This document shows, in pieces, positions 36,406 to 45,264 of a stretch of DNA of 64,000 nucleotides. Under the pieces are notes generated by a model. It had not been told where the DNA came from. It saw only the letters and a program-made list of their open reading frames with translations, and searched no databases. The DNA comes from Acidobacteriota bacterium (GTDB lineage: Bacteria; Acidobacteriota; Terriglobia; Terriglobales; Acidobacteriaceae). The translations under genes and the position numbers were made by a program. The stretch's first letter is position 1, and each line of letters opens with the position of its first letter. Where the stretch lies: NCBI GenBank assembly GCA_013289765.1, contig JABCZI010000015.1:40460-104459 (forward strand). The letters are read 5' to 3'.

Positions 36406-37671
36406 ATGGCATCAGCGCACGGTTTCGCATCGGGGCGGGAGCAGCGCTTCCAGCAAATAGATCGGCTTATTAAAAGTCATAGCTTAAGTGGCTCGGAATC
36501 GCTGTGCAAACTCCTCCGCTATTTGGCTGAGCACTCCCTCGATCATCCGGGCGTGGCGCTGAAGGAATATCAGATTGCTACCGAAGTCCTGGGGCGGTCT
36601 GGAGGATTTGATCCGCAAAGCGACTCAGCCGTCCGAGTACAAGCGGGACGCTTGCGAATGAAACTCGCGGAGTACTACGCTCACGAGGGTCGCGAAGATC
36701 CCATTATCGTAGAGTTGCCCAAGGGATCGTATTCGCTCACTTTTCATGAACGGACTCCGGGCGGCCAGTTGCCGGCTGGGCTGACCTTCGAGAAGGAGAA
36801 GGAGAACGGGAAGGCTGCGGGAAGAGATTCGAATCGAGGCTGGGCAGTTGCGGTGGGAGCGCTTTCGGTGCTGCTCTTCGCTTCGTTGGTCACTAGTGCA
36901 GTGCTGTGGTCGGGGCGATCTCGCAGCCAAGCCGTAGCGAAGGAGCGCGTACCTCCTGCTTATCAGATTTTCTGGAGCCGCTTCGCGACCGCTCCGCAGC
37001 CGCCATGGGTAATCTTCAGCAACGCCAACTTTGTGGGACGTCCGCAGACGAACATGCGTTACTTCAATCCCTCCACGGATTCGCGGGAGGCGATCCTCGA
37101 TCACTACACCGGAGTGGGAGAGGTGCTGGCGATCCATGAACTGGATCGTGTTTTCGGCGTGCTCAACCGCCAACTGCGAGTGAAGCGCGGGGCACTGTTT
37201 TCTCTGGACGACGTCAGGAACAACGATCTGATCTTCATCGGTTCTCCCGCGGAGAATTTGACTCTGCTGGAGATACCGGGAACGCAGGAATTCGTCTTTC
37301 AAAAAGTAACTTCCGGGCCGCGCAAGGGAGACGTGAAAGTGATTAATGTGCACCCGGCGGCAGGGGAGTCGCAGGATTTCATGGCAAGCCCATCCAGCCA
37401 GTTGGTGAACGAAGATTATGCGATCATCGGCTTGAAGTCAGGATTGGATTCAGCGCATTCGATGTTGATTCTCGCGGGAACCACGACCGTCGGAACACAG
37501 GCGGCTGCGGAATACGTTTGTCGGGAAGACTCTCTCACCGAACTCCTGCAACGGCTGGGAGTTTCCAAGGCCGGTGAGATCAAGCCGTTTGAAGCGCTGT
37601 TGCGCGTGAAGGTGACGCACGGCGTTCCGGTGCTCACCGATCTTGTTGCGGTGCGCAAGGGCGGCAGCTAG
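36406..37671 (+). CDS. membrane-anchored winged-helix regulator
   Basis: A 421-residue protein. Residues 15-115 form the N-terminal domain common in acidobacterial and planctomycete regulators: SLCKLLRYLAEHSL, ALKEYQIATEVLGR, FDPQSDSAVRVQAGRLRMKL, VELPKGSYSLTF, which is a winged-helix DNA-binding fold. A membrane segment follows at about 145-169. The rest (about 175-421) is predicted outside and is of unknown fold; the FVGRPQTNMRYFNP stretch is distinctive. Divergent from Oar, it may sense a ligand outside and control the receptor gene, like CadC/ToxR (inference). Confidence 0.82.
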   Translation: MASAHGFASGREQRFQQIDRLIKSHSLSGSESLCKLLRYLAEHSLDHPGVALKEYQIATEVLGRSGGFDPQSDSAVRVQAGRLRMKLAEYYAHEGREDPIIVELPKGSYSLTFHERTPGGQLPAGLTFEKEKENGKAAGRDSNRGWAVAVGALSVLLFASLVTSAVLWSGRSRSQAVAKERVPPAYQIFWSRFATAPQPPWVIFSNANFVGRPQTNMRYFNPSTDSREAILDHYTGVGEVLAIHELDRVFGVLNRQLRVKRGALFSLDDVRNNDLIFIGSPAENLTLLEIPGTQEFVFQKVTSGPRKGDVKVINVHPAAGESQDFMASPSSQLVNEDYAIIGLKSGLDSAHSMLILAGTTTVGTQAAAEYVCREDSLTELLQRLGVSKAGEIKPFEALLRVKVTHGVPVLTDLVAVRKGGS

Positions 37672-37744
37672 GGCTGATTCAATCTCGTGCGCGAATGTTT
37701 CCAGCGCAGATTCAACTGATGCGGATCGACCATCCGTTGTCGAG

Positions 37745-39514
37745 TTAGTGTGCCGAGGTAGATGGCGGAGCGAGATGAGGATCCAGTTCGGCGGCCTTCC
37801 GATACTCTGCGCTAGCTTCTTCTTTTTGACCCTTTTGGGTGAGGGCGGCACCGAGTTCGCGGTGCGCCAGCGCGTAGGTTGGCAGGACGCGAATCGCAGT
37901 TCGAAACTGGGAGATGGCGCCGTCGAGATCGCCGGCGAGGAGCAAGCGGCGGCCAGAATTGGTGGCAAATGTCGCGGCCTGGAGATCAGTTTTTCCTTTT
38001 GCCATTTCGGCGCCCGCTCTACTTTCAGCCGCGGCGCCGGCGGAATCGCCCAATTGGCGCAGCACTGCTGCCAGAGTAGTGTGTGCGCCGGCAAAGCCGG
38101 GGTCGAGTTGAATGGCGTGGCGCAAGGCGTCAGCCGCTTCCTGCAGTTTATTCATCTGCTTTAGAACTGTGCCGAGGGTGTAGTAAGCCTCGGCGTAGTC
38201 CGGCTGAATTTGGATGGCTTGCCGTAACTGTTCCGCTGCGTTGGGAAAATCGCCCGACTGCCACAGCGTCACCCCGAGGCTGTAGTAAGCGTCGGCCAAC
38301 TTTGGATCGAGGCGAATCGCTTCCTTCCATTCCGCGATTGCGGCGGGCAGGTCGTCTGAAAGTTTCAGAGCCAGGGCGACGTCGTGATGCAAACTCGCGG
38401 ATGCGGGGTCGAGCTTTAGGGCTGCCCGAAACTGGGAGATGGCAGCGGCGAAGTCGGTTTTCTGCAGGTATGCTGTGCCCAGGTTTTCTACAAATCCTGC
38501 ATCGTCTGGATGAAGAAGGATGGCTTGCTCAAATTCTTTGATGGCTGCGTCGGCATCTCCGCGTTGGAGCAGCGCTAGTGCGAGGTTATTGTGGGCCTCG
38601 GCATCGGTTGGGGTCAGGGCAACTGCTTTGCTGAAGGCTGACACGGCGCGCTCCGGATCTCCGCGCCGCTGAAGAAGAAGACCCAGGCGGGTTTGAAAAG
38701 GAGCGGAATCAGGCTGGAGTTCCGTGGCTTGTTTGTAGGACTGCAGCGCTTCATCGCGATCACCCTGCGCTTCCAGCAGTGAGCCGCGAAGATACCAAGC
38801 CGGTGCATCTTTTGAATCAAGCTGCAGAGCGCGGTCCAGCATCTCTTGCGCTTTCTTCGCATCACCTTCGGAGGAGAGCGTGATTGCGAGGTGGAGATAG
38901 GCTGGTTCGTAGTTGGGATTTAACGATATTGCTTTTCGAAATTCTTTTTCGGCATCGGGGAATTTTGATGCTTGCGCGAACAGTGAACCGAGACCGTCAT
39001 GCAACTCAGGTTGTTGGGGTGCGAGGAGAATGGCCTGCTTGAATTCCGCGATGGCATCGTCAGTTTTCTTTTGTAAGCTGAGGGCGCGTCCGAGCGATTG
39101 GTGAGCTTGCCACTGCTGGGGAGCGAATTGTACGGCGATGCGAAACTCGGTAACTGCTTCATCGAGGCGACCGTTGGTTTGAAGCGCCTGCGCCAGGTAC
39201 GCGTGAGCAATTGGGAGAGACGGTCGGAGCCGGACCAGAATGCGGAAGTGGACGATGGCGTCGTCGATGTCGCCCTGCTGCAGCAATACCTGGCCTAACA
39301 TATTCTGCGCATCGGCATTGCGCGCATTGAGTTTTATTGCTTTCTGGAAAGCAGTGCGAGCGGCCGGGAAGTCGCCGCGTTCGAATGCGGCGACGCCGTT
39401 TTGATATGGCGTTGGCGCCCCGGAAGCCGCAGGCCTGGCTTGGGGCGCGGCAGATGCAAGTCCGCAGACAAAGGCTACGAGAATTAAACCGACGGAGAGT
39501 GGAAGGACGCGCAT
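37745..39514 (-). CDS. secreted protein of about fifteen TPR repeats
   Basis: A 589-residue protein: signal peptide (MRVLPLSVGLILVAFVCGLASA) then TPR repeats almost end to end, with near-consensus units such as ADAYYSLGVTLWQSGDFPNAAEQL and AEAYYTLGTVLKQMNKLQEAADAL. The regular 34-residue spacing implies a superhelix for binding partner proteins. It starts 85 bp from a divergent FG-GAP/UnbV protein; pairing of TPR and UnbV modules is common in this phylum. Confidence 0.93.
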   Translation of the reverse strand: MRVLPLSVGLILVAFVCGLASAAPQARPAASGAPTPYQNGVAAFERGDFPAARTAFQKAIKLNARNADAQNMLGQVLLQQGDIDDAIVHFRILVRLRPSLPIAHAYLAQALQTNGRLDEAVTEFRIAVQFAPQQWQAHQSLGRALSLQKKTDDAIAEFKQAILLAPQQPELHDGLGSLFAQASKFPDAEKEFRKAISLNPNYEPAYLHLAITLSSEGDAKKAQEMLDRALQLDSKDAPAWYLRGSLLEAQGDRDEALQSYKQATELQPDSAPFQTRLGLLLQRRGDPERAVSAFSKAVALTPTDAEAHNNLALALLQRGDADAAIKEFEQAILLHPDDAGFVENLGTAYLQKTDFAAAISQFRAALKLDPASASLHHDVALALKLSDDLPAAIAEWKEAIRLDPKLADAYYSLGVTLWQSGDFPNAAEQLRQAIQIQPDYAEAYYTLGTVLKQMNKLQEAADALRHAIQLDPGFAGAHTTLAAVLRQLGDSAGAAAESRAGAEMAKGKTDLQAATFATNSGRRLLLAGDLDGAISQFRTAIRVLPTYALAHRELGAALTQKGQKEEASAEYRKAAELDPHLAPPSTSAH

Positions 39515-39599
39515 CGATATCGATATCGAAAACGAAAGCTGGATTTACAGGATAGCATTGACGATTTTCCGGCAACCAACCTACCATTCGAAGCAGATC

Positions 39600-41375
39600 A
39601 TGCAATTCCCAACGAGGCCGTCGAGAGTCGTGTTCTGCTCGAATCTCAAGCTCGCGTTTCGACTTATTATCCACTCCTGGGTATTCGTTTGCATCTGTTA
39701 CGGCCAGCAAGCGAAGACTTCGAGCGCCGCCCCGATCAAACAACTGGCTAACTTCACCGATATCGCCGATAAAGCGGGGCTCACGATGCAGGATATTTTC
39801 GGCGGAATCGAGACCAAGAAATACATTATTGAGACCACCGGCACGGGCGTGGCGATTTTCGATTATGACAACGACGGCTGGCCCGACATTTTTCTGGTCA
39901 ATGGAACCAGGCTGGAGGGGGTTCCGAAAGGAAACGCGCCCAGCAATCATCTTTACCGGAACAATCATGATGGAACTTTCACCGACGTCACAGTGAGCGC
40001 CGGTCTCACCGCTACCGGTTGGGGGCAGGGAGTATGCGTTGGTGATTACGACAACGATGGCTGGGAAGATTTGTACGTTACTTACTACGGAAAGAACCGG
40101 CTGTACCACAACCAGGGCGGAGTGTTTACAGAGGTTGCGGAGAAAGCGGGCGTTGCCGGCTCGGGAAAAGCTTGGGGATCGGGCTGCGCGTTTATCGATT
40201 ACGATCGGGACGGCAAGCTCGATCTGATCGTAACGAATTATGTGGATTTCGATTTATCTACCGCGCCCGCGCCTGGGGAGCGCGCGACATGTTTGTGGAA
40301 AGGAGTTCCTGTAATGTGCGGGCCGCGCGGGCTGCCGGGCGCGAAAAATATTCTTTACCACAACCGCGGCGATGGCACGTTTGAAGACGTGACGGTGAAG
40401 GCGCACATTGATCGTACGGATGGACATTATTCGCTCAGCGTTTCCACGCTTGATTTCGATGAAGACGGCTGGCCCGATATTTACGTCGCCTGCGACAGCA
40501 CGCCGAGCATTCTGTACCGAAACAACCACGATGGAACCTTTACCGACGTCGCGGTGACGGCGGGTGCGGCTTTTAACGAAGATGGGCGCGAGCAGGCAGG
40601 CATGGGAACGACCGTTGCCGACTTCAACGGGGACGGTCATCTCGATATCTTCAAGACGAATTTCTCCGACGATACTTCCACGCTTTACCGCAACAACGGC
40701 GATGGAACGTTTACCGATGCGACCTCGGCCGCCGGACTCGGCTTGTACACGCAATATCTCGGATGGGGGACGATGTTTTTAGATTTCGATAACGATGGCT
40801 GGCCCGACTTGATCCTGGCGAACGGGCATGTGTATCCGGAGGTCGACAGCCAGCATCTTGGCAGCAGCTATAAAGAGCCGCGCATTCTTTATCACAATAA
40901 CGGGGACGGGACGTTCAGCGACATTTCGGCGTCAGGAGGGTCGGGAATTACGACTCCGGCTTCTTCGCGGGGTCTGGCGGTGGGCGATTTATGGAACGAC
41001 GGCCAGATGTCGGTGGTGGTCAGTAATATGAATGCGCCGGCCAGTTTGCTGGTGAATCAGGTGAGGACGGCGAATCACTGGATCGCGCTTCGCACCGTCG
41101 GCACGAAATCGAACCGTGACGGAATCGGGGCGCGGATTACGGTGAAAGCCGGATCGCGGATTTTGGTGGATGAGGTTCGCAGCGGCTCCAGCTACATTTC
41201 CAATAGCGATATGCGAGCGCACTTCGGACTGGGTGCGATTGCCAAGCTTGACTGGATTGAAATCCGCTGGCCCAGCGGGCTGATCGAACGGTTTGCGGAC
41301 CTGGGCGCGGATGCGGTTCACACGGTGAGGGAAGGATCAGGCAAGGCGGTCGAAGGCGACGGCAAGAAAAAGTGA
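39600..41375 (+). CDS. secreted FG-GAP (VCBS) repeat protein with ASPIC/UnbV domain
   Basis: A 591-residue CRTAC1-like protein. An N-terminal hydrophobic stretch (about 20-35, LAFRLIIHSWVFVCICYG) is an export signal. At least seven FG-GAP blades follow, each with a calcium loop of the type DYDNDGWPDIF, making a beta propeller. The C-terminal 90 residues (GTKSNRDGIGARITVKAG to LDWIEIRWPSG) are an ASPIC/UnbV domain. It probably binds ligands or surfaces; no enzyme site. ATG at 39558 would add 14 residues before the signal. Confidence 0.93.
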   Translation: MQFPTRPSRVVFCSNLKLAFRLIIHSWVFVCICYGQQAKTSSAAPIKQLANFTDIADKAGLTMQDIFGGIETKKYIIETTGTGVAIFDYDNDGWPDIFLVNGTRLEGVPKGNAPSNHLYRNNHDGTFTDVTVSAGLTATGWGQGVCVGDYDNDGWEDLYVTYYGKNRLYHNQGGVFTEVAEKAGVAGSGKAWGSGCAFIDYDRDGKLDLIVTNYVDFDLSTAPAPGERATCLWKGVPVMCGPRGLPGAKNILYHNRGDGTFEDVTVKAHIDRTDGHYSLSVSTLDFDEDGWPDIYVACDSTPSILYRNNHDGTFTDVAVTAGAAFNEDGREQAGMGTTVADFNGDGHLDIFKTNFSDDTSTLYRNNGDGTFTDATSAAGLGLYTQYLGWGTMFLDFDNDGWPDLILANGHVYPEVDSQHLGSSYKEPRILYHNNGDGTFSDISASGGSGITTPASSRGLAVGDLWNDGQMSVVVSNMNAPASLLVNQVRTANHWIALRTVGTKSNRDGIGARITVKAGSRILVDEVRSGSSYISNSDMRAHFGLGAIAKLDWIEIRWPSGLIERFADLGADAVHTVREGSGKAVEGDGKKK

Positions 41376-42329
41376 GTGGCGTTTGAGGGAGCGTTCTGCT
41401 GCCGACGTCTCAAAAGGCGCACCAACCGCAGGGCACAAGAGCACATCCAAGCTGCCGTGTCCGAAATTGAAAAACCCGAAGAAATGCTGCCCGTGACTTC
41501 GTCCATGCCCACGGAAATTCCTGAGCAGCAGGCGGCTCTGTTTCGTGAAGTGCTGCTTGTTTTGGAGGAGAGGCACTTTCCTTACGCCGTCTCAGGTGCG
41601 TTCGCGTTGCGACAACATACCGGAATTTGCCGCTCTACGAAAGACTTGGATTTATTCATGACAGCCTCCACAAGCCTTGAAGTATTGCGTTATCTCGAGC
41701 AGCGCGGCTTTGAGTGCGAGGTTTGCGATCCGGTATGGCTTGCCAAGGTTCACAAGGGAGAATTTTTTGTGGACCTCATTACAGGCATGAGCAACGGGGT
41801 CGTGGTAGTCGAAGATGCCTGGATTGACCGCGCCAGTCCTGCCGTGGTTCATGGCATCGAGACCAGAGTGCTGGCGCCGGAGGAATTGGTAGCCTCAAAG
41901 ATTTTCGTCGCCAAAAGGGAGCGTTTCGACGGAGCCGATATCGCCCACGTTATTTACGGAACTTACCCTCGATTTAATTGGGACCGCGAACTGCAACTGA
42001 TGGGGGAGCACTGGGAAATGCTGTTGTGGTCCCTTCTGCTCTTCCGGTATGTATATCCGGCGCAGACGCACTATGTACCCGCCCGCATTTGGAGCAGGCT
42101 CGTGGAAAGGCTGCAAAACGAGATTGCGAAGCCAGATCCGAAGGCAAGATTTCGTGGCAGTCTGGTGGATGAGAACATGTTCGCGATCGACATCAACGAG
42201 TGGGGACTGGCGAACCTGTTGGAAGAGACCAGAAAAGTCAGGATGGAAGAGCTTGAGCGCTCAGCAAATCCGGGCGTAAGGCTCGCCGAACTCCCACACG
42301 ATACATCTCCGAACCGTCAATCCGCATGA
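41376..42329 (+). CDS. nucleotidyltransferase-fold protein (AbiEii/MNT-like)
   Basis: A 317-residue frame. The core (from about residue 50) is a minimal nucleotidyltransferase: AVSGAFALRQHTGICRSTKD then LDLF gives the glycine turn, the conserved Arg-Thr and two metal Asp (Asp90, Asp92). The third acid may be Asp in EFFVDLITG. The C-terminal half (FDGADIAHVIYGTYPRFNW and later) is helical. The true start is uncertain: GTG 41376, ATG 41484 or ATG 41505. Its TGA overlaps the next gene's ATG by four bases. Such proteins can transfer NMP to RNA or proteins. Confidence 0.82.
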   Translation: MAFEGAFCCRRLKRRTNRRAQEHIQAAVSEIEKPEEMLPVTSSMPTEIPEQQAALFREVLLVLEERHFPYAVSGAFALRQHTGICRSTKDLDLFMTASTSLEVLRYLEQRGFECEVCDPVWLAKVHKGEFFVDLITGMSNGVVVVEDAWIDRASPAVVHGIETRVLAPEELVASKIFVAKRERFDGADIAHVIYGTYPRFNWDRELQLMGEHWEMLLWSLLLFRYVYPAQTHYVPARIWSRLVERLQNEIAKPDPKARFRGSLVDENMFAIDINEWGLANLLEETRKVRMEELERSANPGVRLAELPHDTSPNRQSA

Positions 42330-43033
42330 GAATTGCCGCTACCGCCGATTTGCATTTCAGTCCGCAGAGCTATGTCAGCCTTAAGGACCAATTTGAGCGG
42401 GTGGGAGATGACGCCGACGTACTGGTTCTAGCGGGCGATCTGACCAATTACGGCCGACCCAACGAAATGGAGCCGCTGCTGAGCGTGCTGCTACGGCTGA
42501 GAATTCCGACGATCGCAGTTTTGGGGAACCACGATTACGAGAGCGGCAGAGAGCAGGAACTCGGCTCGATGATGATCGAGGCAGGCATTAAAGTTTTGGA
42601 TGGCACGGCTTACGAGCGAGATGGAGTTGGGTTTGCGGGAACGAAAGGTTTTGTGGGCGGCTTTGGACGCGAAATGCTTACCGCTTTTGGCGAGCGTGAA
42701 ATTAAGCAATTTGTCCAGGCCTCGATCGACGAAGCGCTCAAACTGGAGCGCGCCATGGCTCAGTTGCGCACTGACAGAAGAATGGTCGTCCTGCATTATT
42801 CGCCCGTGGTCGATACCGTGGAAGGCGAAGCCCGGGAAATCTATCCATTCATGGGCACTTCGCGGCTGGGCGAGGTCGTAGACCGGCTCGGCGCGAACGT
42901 GGTCGTGCACGGGCATGCTCATCACGGGAAGATGGACGGGCGCACACCGGGAGGGGTTGCGGTTCATAACGTCGCGATCTCGCGACTGCAGGCGCAGCAA
43001 CCGTCGGCGGTATATCGAATCTTTGAGATGTAA
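42326..43033 (+). CDS. calcineurin-like metallophosphoesterase
   Basis: A 235-residue single-domain phosphoesterase with all metal-site motifs in order: ATADLHFSP (DxH), LAGDLTNYG (GD), LGNHDYE (GNHD), VLHYSPV and VVHGHAHHGK (GHxH). It could hydrolyse phosphodiesters or phosphomonoesters. It is translationally coupled to the nucleotidyltransferase (ATGA overlap), which suggests that one makes and the other removes a nucleotide bond, or that they share a target (inference). Confidence 0.92.
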   Translation: MRIAATADLHFSPQSYVSLKDQFERVGDDADVLVLAGDLTNYGRPNEMEPLLSVLLRLRIPTIAVLGNHDYESGREQELGSMMIEAGIKVLDGTAYERDGVGFAGTKGFVGGFGREMLTAFGEREIKQFVQASIDEALKLERAMAQLRTDRRMVVLHYSPVVDTVEGEAREIYPFMGTSRLGEVVDRLGANVVVHGHAHHGKMDGRTPGGVAVHNVAISRLQAQQPSAVYRIFEM

Positions 43034-43105
43034 CTGGGGAGATGTAATTACGACGGGGCGGATGCCTTGCAGGCGACCGCCCCATGTGAAGCTTTGTGAA
43101 TATTG

Positions 43106-43942
43106 CTATTGCGGTGATCCAGTTACCCGCAGCAGCATCAGAGTTCCGCTTTCCAATTTCACATTGTTCTTTTCGGAAGTGATTACTGAACCTTGCGCTG
43201 TATTCGCGCTCGACAATGTAAGATCCGGGATCCCCAACACTCCTTGCGTAGCGCCGGTGATGGGCTGATGGGCGCCGTTTCCGGTCTTGTTTTCACTTGG
43301 TGCGGCAGTTGAATCAGCGCTGGGATTGGGAGATTGGGAACCTCCCATAGCGCTGCCGCGCGGGTTACCGTTGCTTTGCGACATTCGGCTGGCGGTGCCC
43401 GCGGACGATGACTGCGCTTGACCTGTGCCCTCGCCGCCGGGGTTGTTATTAGAGCTTAGATAGGAAGGCGCGATGATTGCCTGAATCGACATGGGAAGAT
43501 TGACGTCGCCTCCGGTCTTCATTACGGCACGGTCGAATGCGATACCCAGCTGCGATTCCTTCTGCTCCTTATTGCGTGCCTGCGCCTCGGTAACGCGTCC
43601 CACCACCTTGGTATCTTTTGGGACGATCACTTCGCCGTTGCCGGCCTTCATGTCTTGCGTGACCTTCGCTTCGACCGCATCGCCGGTTTTAATTTTCTTT
43701 GCGTCAATGCTCTTGGTGAGCTGAACCGGAAGTACGCTTCCGGGGGCAATTTTAGAATTTGCGCCCGCCGGAGTTGAAGCGGCCTGAGGAGAGCTGGCGG
43801 GAGCCGACTGGGTAGGGGTAGGATTCTGTTGCGCCTGTGGCGCCGCTGGGGATTTAGCCGCCGGAGTTGTTGCGTCCTGCGCGATCGAGAAGCCGCATAA
43901 CAGCGCTAATGCCGCAAAGATTCCAGTAAAAAGTGTTTTCAT
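43106..43942 (-). CDS. secreted Pro/Ala/Gln-rich protein of unknown function
   Basis: A 278-residue exported protein. Signal peptide MKTLFTGIFAALALLCGFSIAQ, then a low-complexity Pro/Ala/Gln/Thr linker (25-62). A compact beta domain at about 65-165 has IAPGSVLPVQLTKSIDAKKIKTGD then GEVIVPKDTKVVGRV. A second Ser/Asn/Gly-rich linker (170-230) leads to a short C-terminal strand region. The middle looks like an SH3/OB-like barrel, but I recognise no named family. AGGAG stands 8 bases before the ATG. Confidence 0.82.
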   Translation of the reverse strand: MKTLFTGIFAALALLCGFSIAQDATTPAAKSPAAPQAQQNPTPTQSAPASSPQAASTPAGANSKIAPGSVLPVQLTKSIDAKKIKTGDAVEAKVTQDMKAGNGEVIVPKDTKVVGRVTEAQARNKEQKESQLGIAFDRAVMKTGGDVNLPMSIQAIIAPSYLSSNNNPGGEGTGQAQSSSAGTASRMSQSNGNPRGSAMGGSQSPNPSADSTAAPSENKTGNGAHQPITGATQGVLGIPDLTLSSANTAQGSVITSEKNNVKLESGTLMLLRVTGSPQ

Positions 43943-44265
43943 CGCAAGTCTCCTTCTGCTTCGTCATCCGTTCCAACGGTTCGAAGGGGCGCGCACGGAC
44001 GATTCCAGATAATAATTAGATGTAGTTTCTCGCTGAAGGGTAGACGCTGGAAGGAGTACAAATTTTGTGATTCTGGCGACTCTCAAAATGGCGTAACTAT
44101 TCCGTCCTCATGGATTTACAACTGCGTCCCCCTTTTGCCCTCTTGAAGTGATCAAACCCGCACCTACAGGACGCAGGATAGATTCTCAATACTGAATCCT
44201 TGATATTACGCCGTTCACCCGATAGGCGAAGGTTTTGTGAACGCCCACAATGTCGGCAGGTGAGC
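43943..44265. other. non-coding gap, nothing recognised
   Basis: About 320 bp between the divergent secreted protein and response regulator. I see no gene, stable hairpin or repeat. It must hold both promoters, but no clear hexamer pair was recognised. Confidence 0.4.
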
Positions 44266-44643
44266 ATGGCAGTCCCAAAGCGGGTTCTAATCGTCGACGA
44301 CCATCTCGCAATGAGACGCGCAGTAACGCGCGTGCTCCAGTCTCAGTCGAATGTTGAAGTCTGCGGGGAAGCGGAAAACGGCCGCGTAGCGATTGAACAA
44401 GCGCAACGCCTGAAACCGGACTTGATCGTACTCGACCTATCCATGCCAATCATGAATGGTTTGGAAGCTGCGCGCATCTTGCGCGGGATGATGCCAGATG
44501 TTCCGATCCTGATGTATACATCGTTCGCGACCTCAAATTTGGCGGAGGAAGCTCTGGCGGCAGGAGTTAGCCGAGTATCCACAAAATCGAGCCCGCCCGC
44601 TTTGATCGAGGACTTGCAAATACTCCTCAAGACGGCGGCTTAG
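44266..44643 (+). CDS. receiver-only response regulator
   Basis: A 125-residue CheY-like receiver. Acidic pocket Asp11/Asp12 (LIVDDHLAMRR), phosphoacceptor Asp57 (LIVLDLSMPIMNG), Thr in LMYTSF and Lys in VSTKSS. The receiver is most like those of NarL/FixJ regulators but the HTH output domain is absent. ATG at 44266 follows AGGTGAG; upstream extension to 44200 is not receiver sequence. Its 3' end overlaps the convergent small gene at 44627 by 17 bp. Confidence 0.9.
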   Translation: MAVPKRVLIVDDHLAMRRAVTRVLQSQSNVEVCGEAENGRVAIEQAQRLKPDLIVLDLSMPIMNGLEAARILRGMMPDVPILMYTSFATSNLAEEALAAGVSRVSTKSSPPALIEDLQILLKTAA

Positions 44644-44857
44644 CTTCCGGAACTTCCTGGCTCAATGTCTTTAGCCCTCGGACAGCAGCTTCAATTGCCA
44701 TAGGTTCTTCCGGCGTACCGAAGTGATCCTGGCTTAATTCCGCAACACGCGCTCTAATGGCGGAGTGCGCCTCCGCAATGCGTTCCGAAAGTTTGGAGCG
44801 GTCGGTTTCGAGCACAGCGGCAACGTAGGGACGTTGCCATTCGTAATCGACGTTCAT
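44627..44857 (-). CDS. small protein of unknown function
   Basis: A 76-residue acidic, mostly helical protein, taking the ATG at 44857 (start MNVDYEWQRPYVAAVLETD, end SQEVPEAKPPS). The frame is open to a TTG at 44917. The helical middle (KLSERIAEAHSAIRARVAEL) could be a coiled coil. Small proteins of this make-up are frequent in acidobacteria, but I know no function. It sits 50 bp after the zinc-ribbon gene on the same strand. Confidence 0.65.
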   Translation of the reverse strand: MNVDYEWQRPYVAAVLETDRSKLSERIAEAHSAIRARVAELSQDHFGTPEEPMAIEAAVRGLKTLSQEVPEAKPPS

Positions 44858-44906
44858 AGGAAAGCCAGCACCTAGCTGGGCTTGAATATCGATTCCGTAA
44901 ACCCCT

Positions 44907-45146
44907 CTAAACGACAAAAGTTTCTTTCATGGCAGGAAGAGGATGACAATCCGCGCAGTAGGGCAGGCGAATGTTCCAGCCATTCTCAGCTCCCTCCATC
45001 CAAAACTGCGTAGGCAAATACCGGAGAACTGACCCGCAACGGGAGCAGTAGCGCGTCGTGGCTGGAGTTGAACTTTGGGCGTTGAGAAAGTTCTTTAGAG
45101 TTTCGACAAGTTCATCGTGACGCTCGGTACCGGGGAGGTGGCGCAT
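44907..45146 (-). CDS. small zinc-ribbon protein
   Basis: A 79-residue protein with two Cys pairs, CSRC and CADC, 31 residues apart, forming a zinc ribbon. The Cys knuckle is YCSRCGSVLRY. The N-terminal third (DELVETLKNFLNAQSS) is a helix. A clear AGGAG stands five bases before the ATG. Likely in one unit with the small gene that follows. It lies downstream of the Crp/Fnr gene on the same strand. Function unknown. Confidence 0.75.
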   Translation of the reverse strand: MRHLPGTERHDELVETLKNFLNAQSSTPATTRYCSRCGSVLRYLPTQFWMEGAENGWNIRLPYCADCHPLPAMKETFVV

Positions 45147-45264
45147 AATGTCTCCTTCGAAACCAGATCCAGATTGCGAAGAGGTTTATGAATTGATGGT
45201 AGGAGCCATGGTGCAGTCCGTCTGTCCGCCATGGTACAGCGTTGTGTTCGCCAGCGGACGAAAG

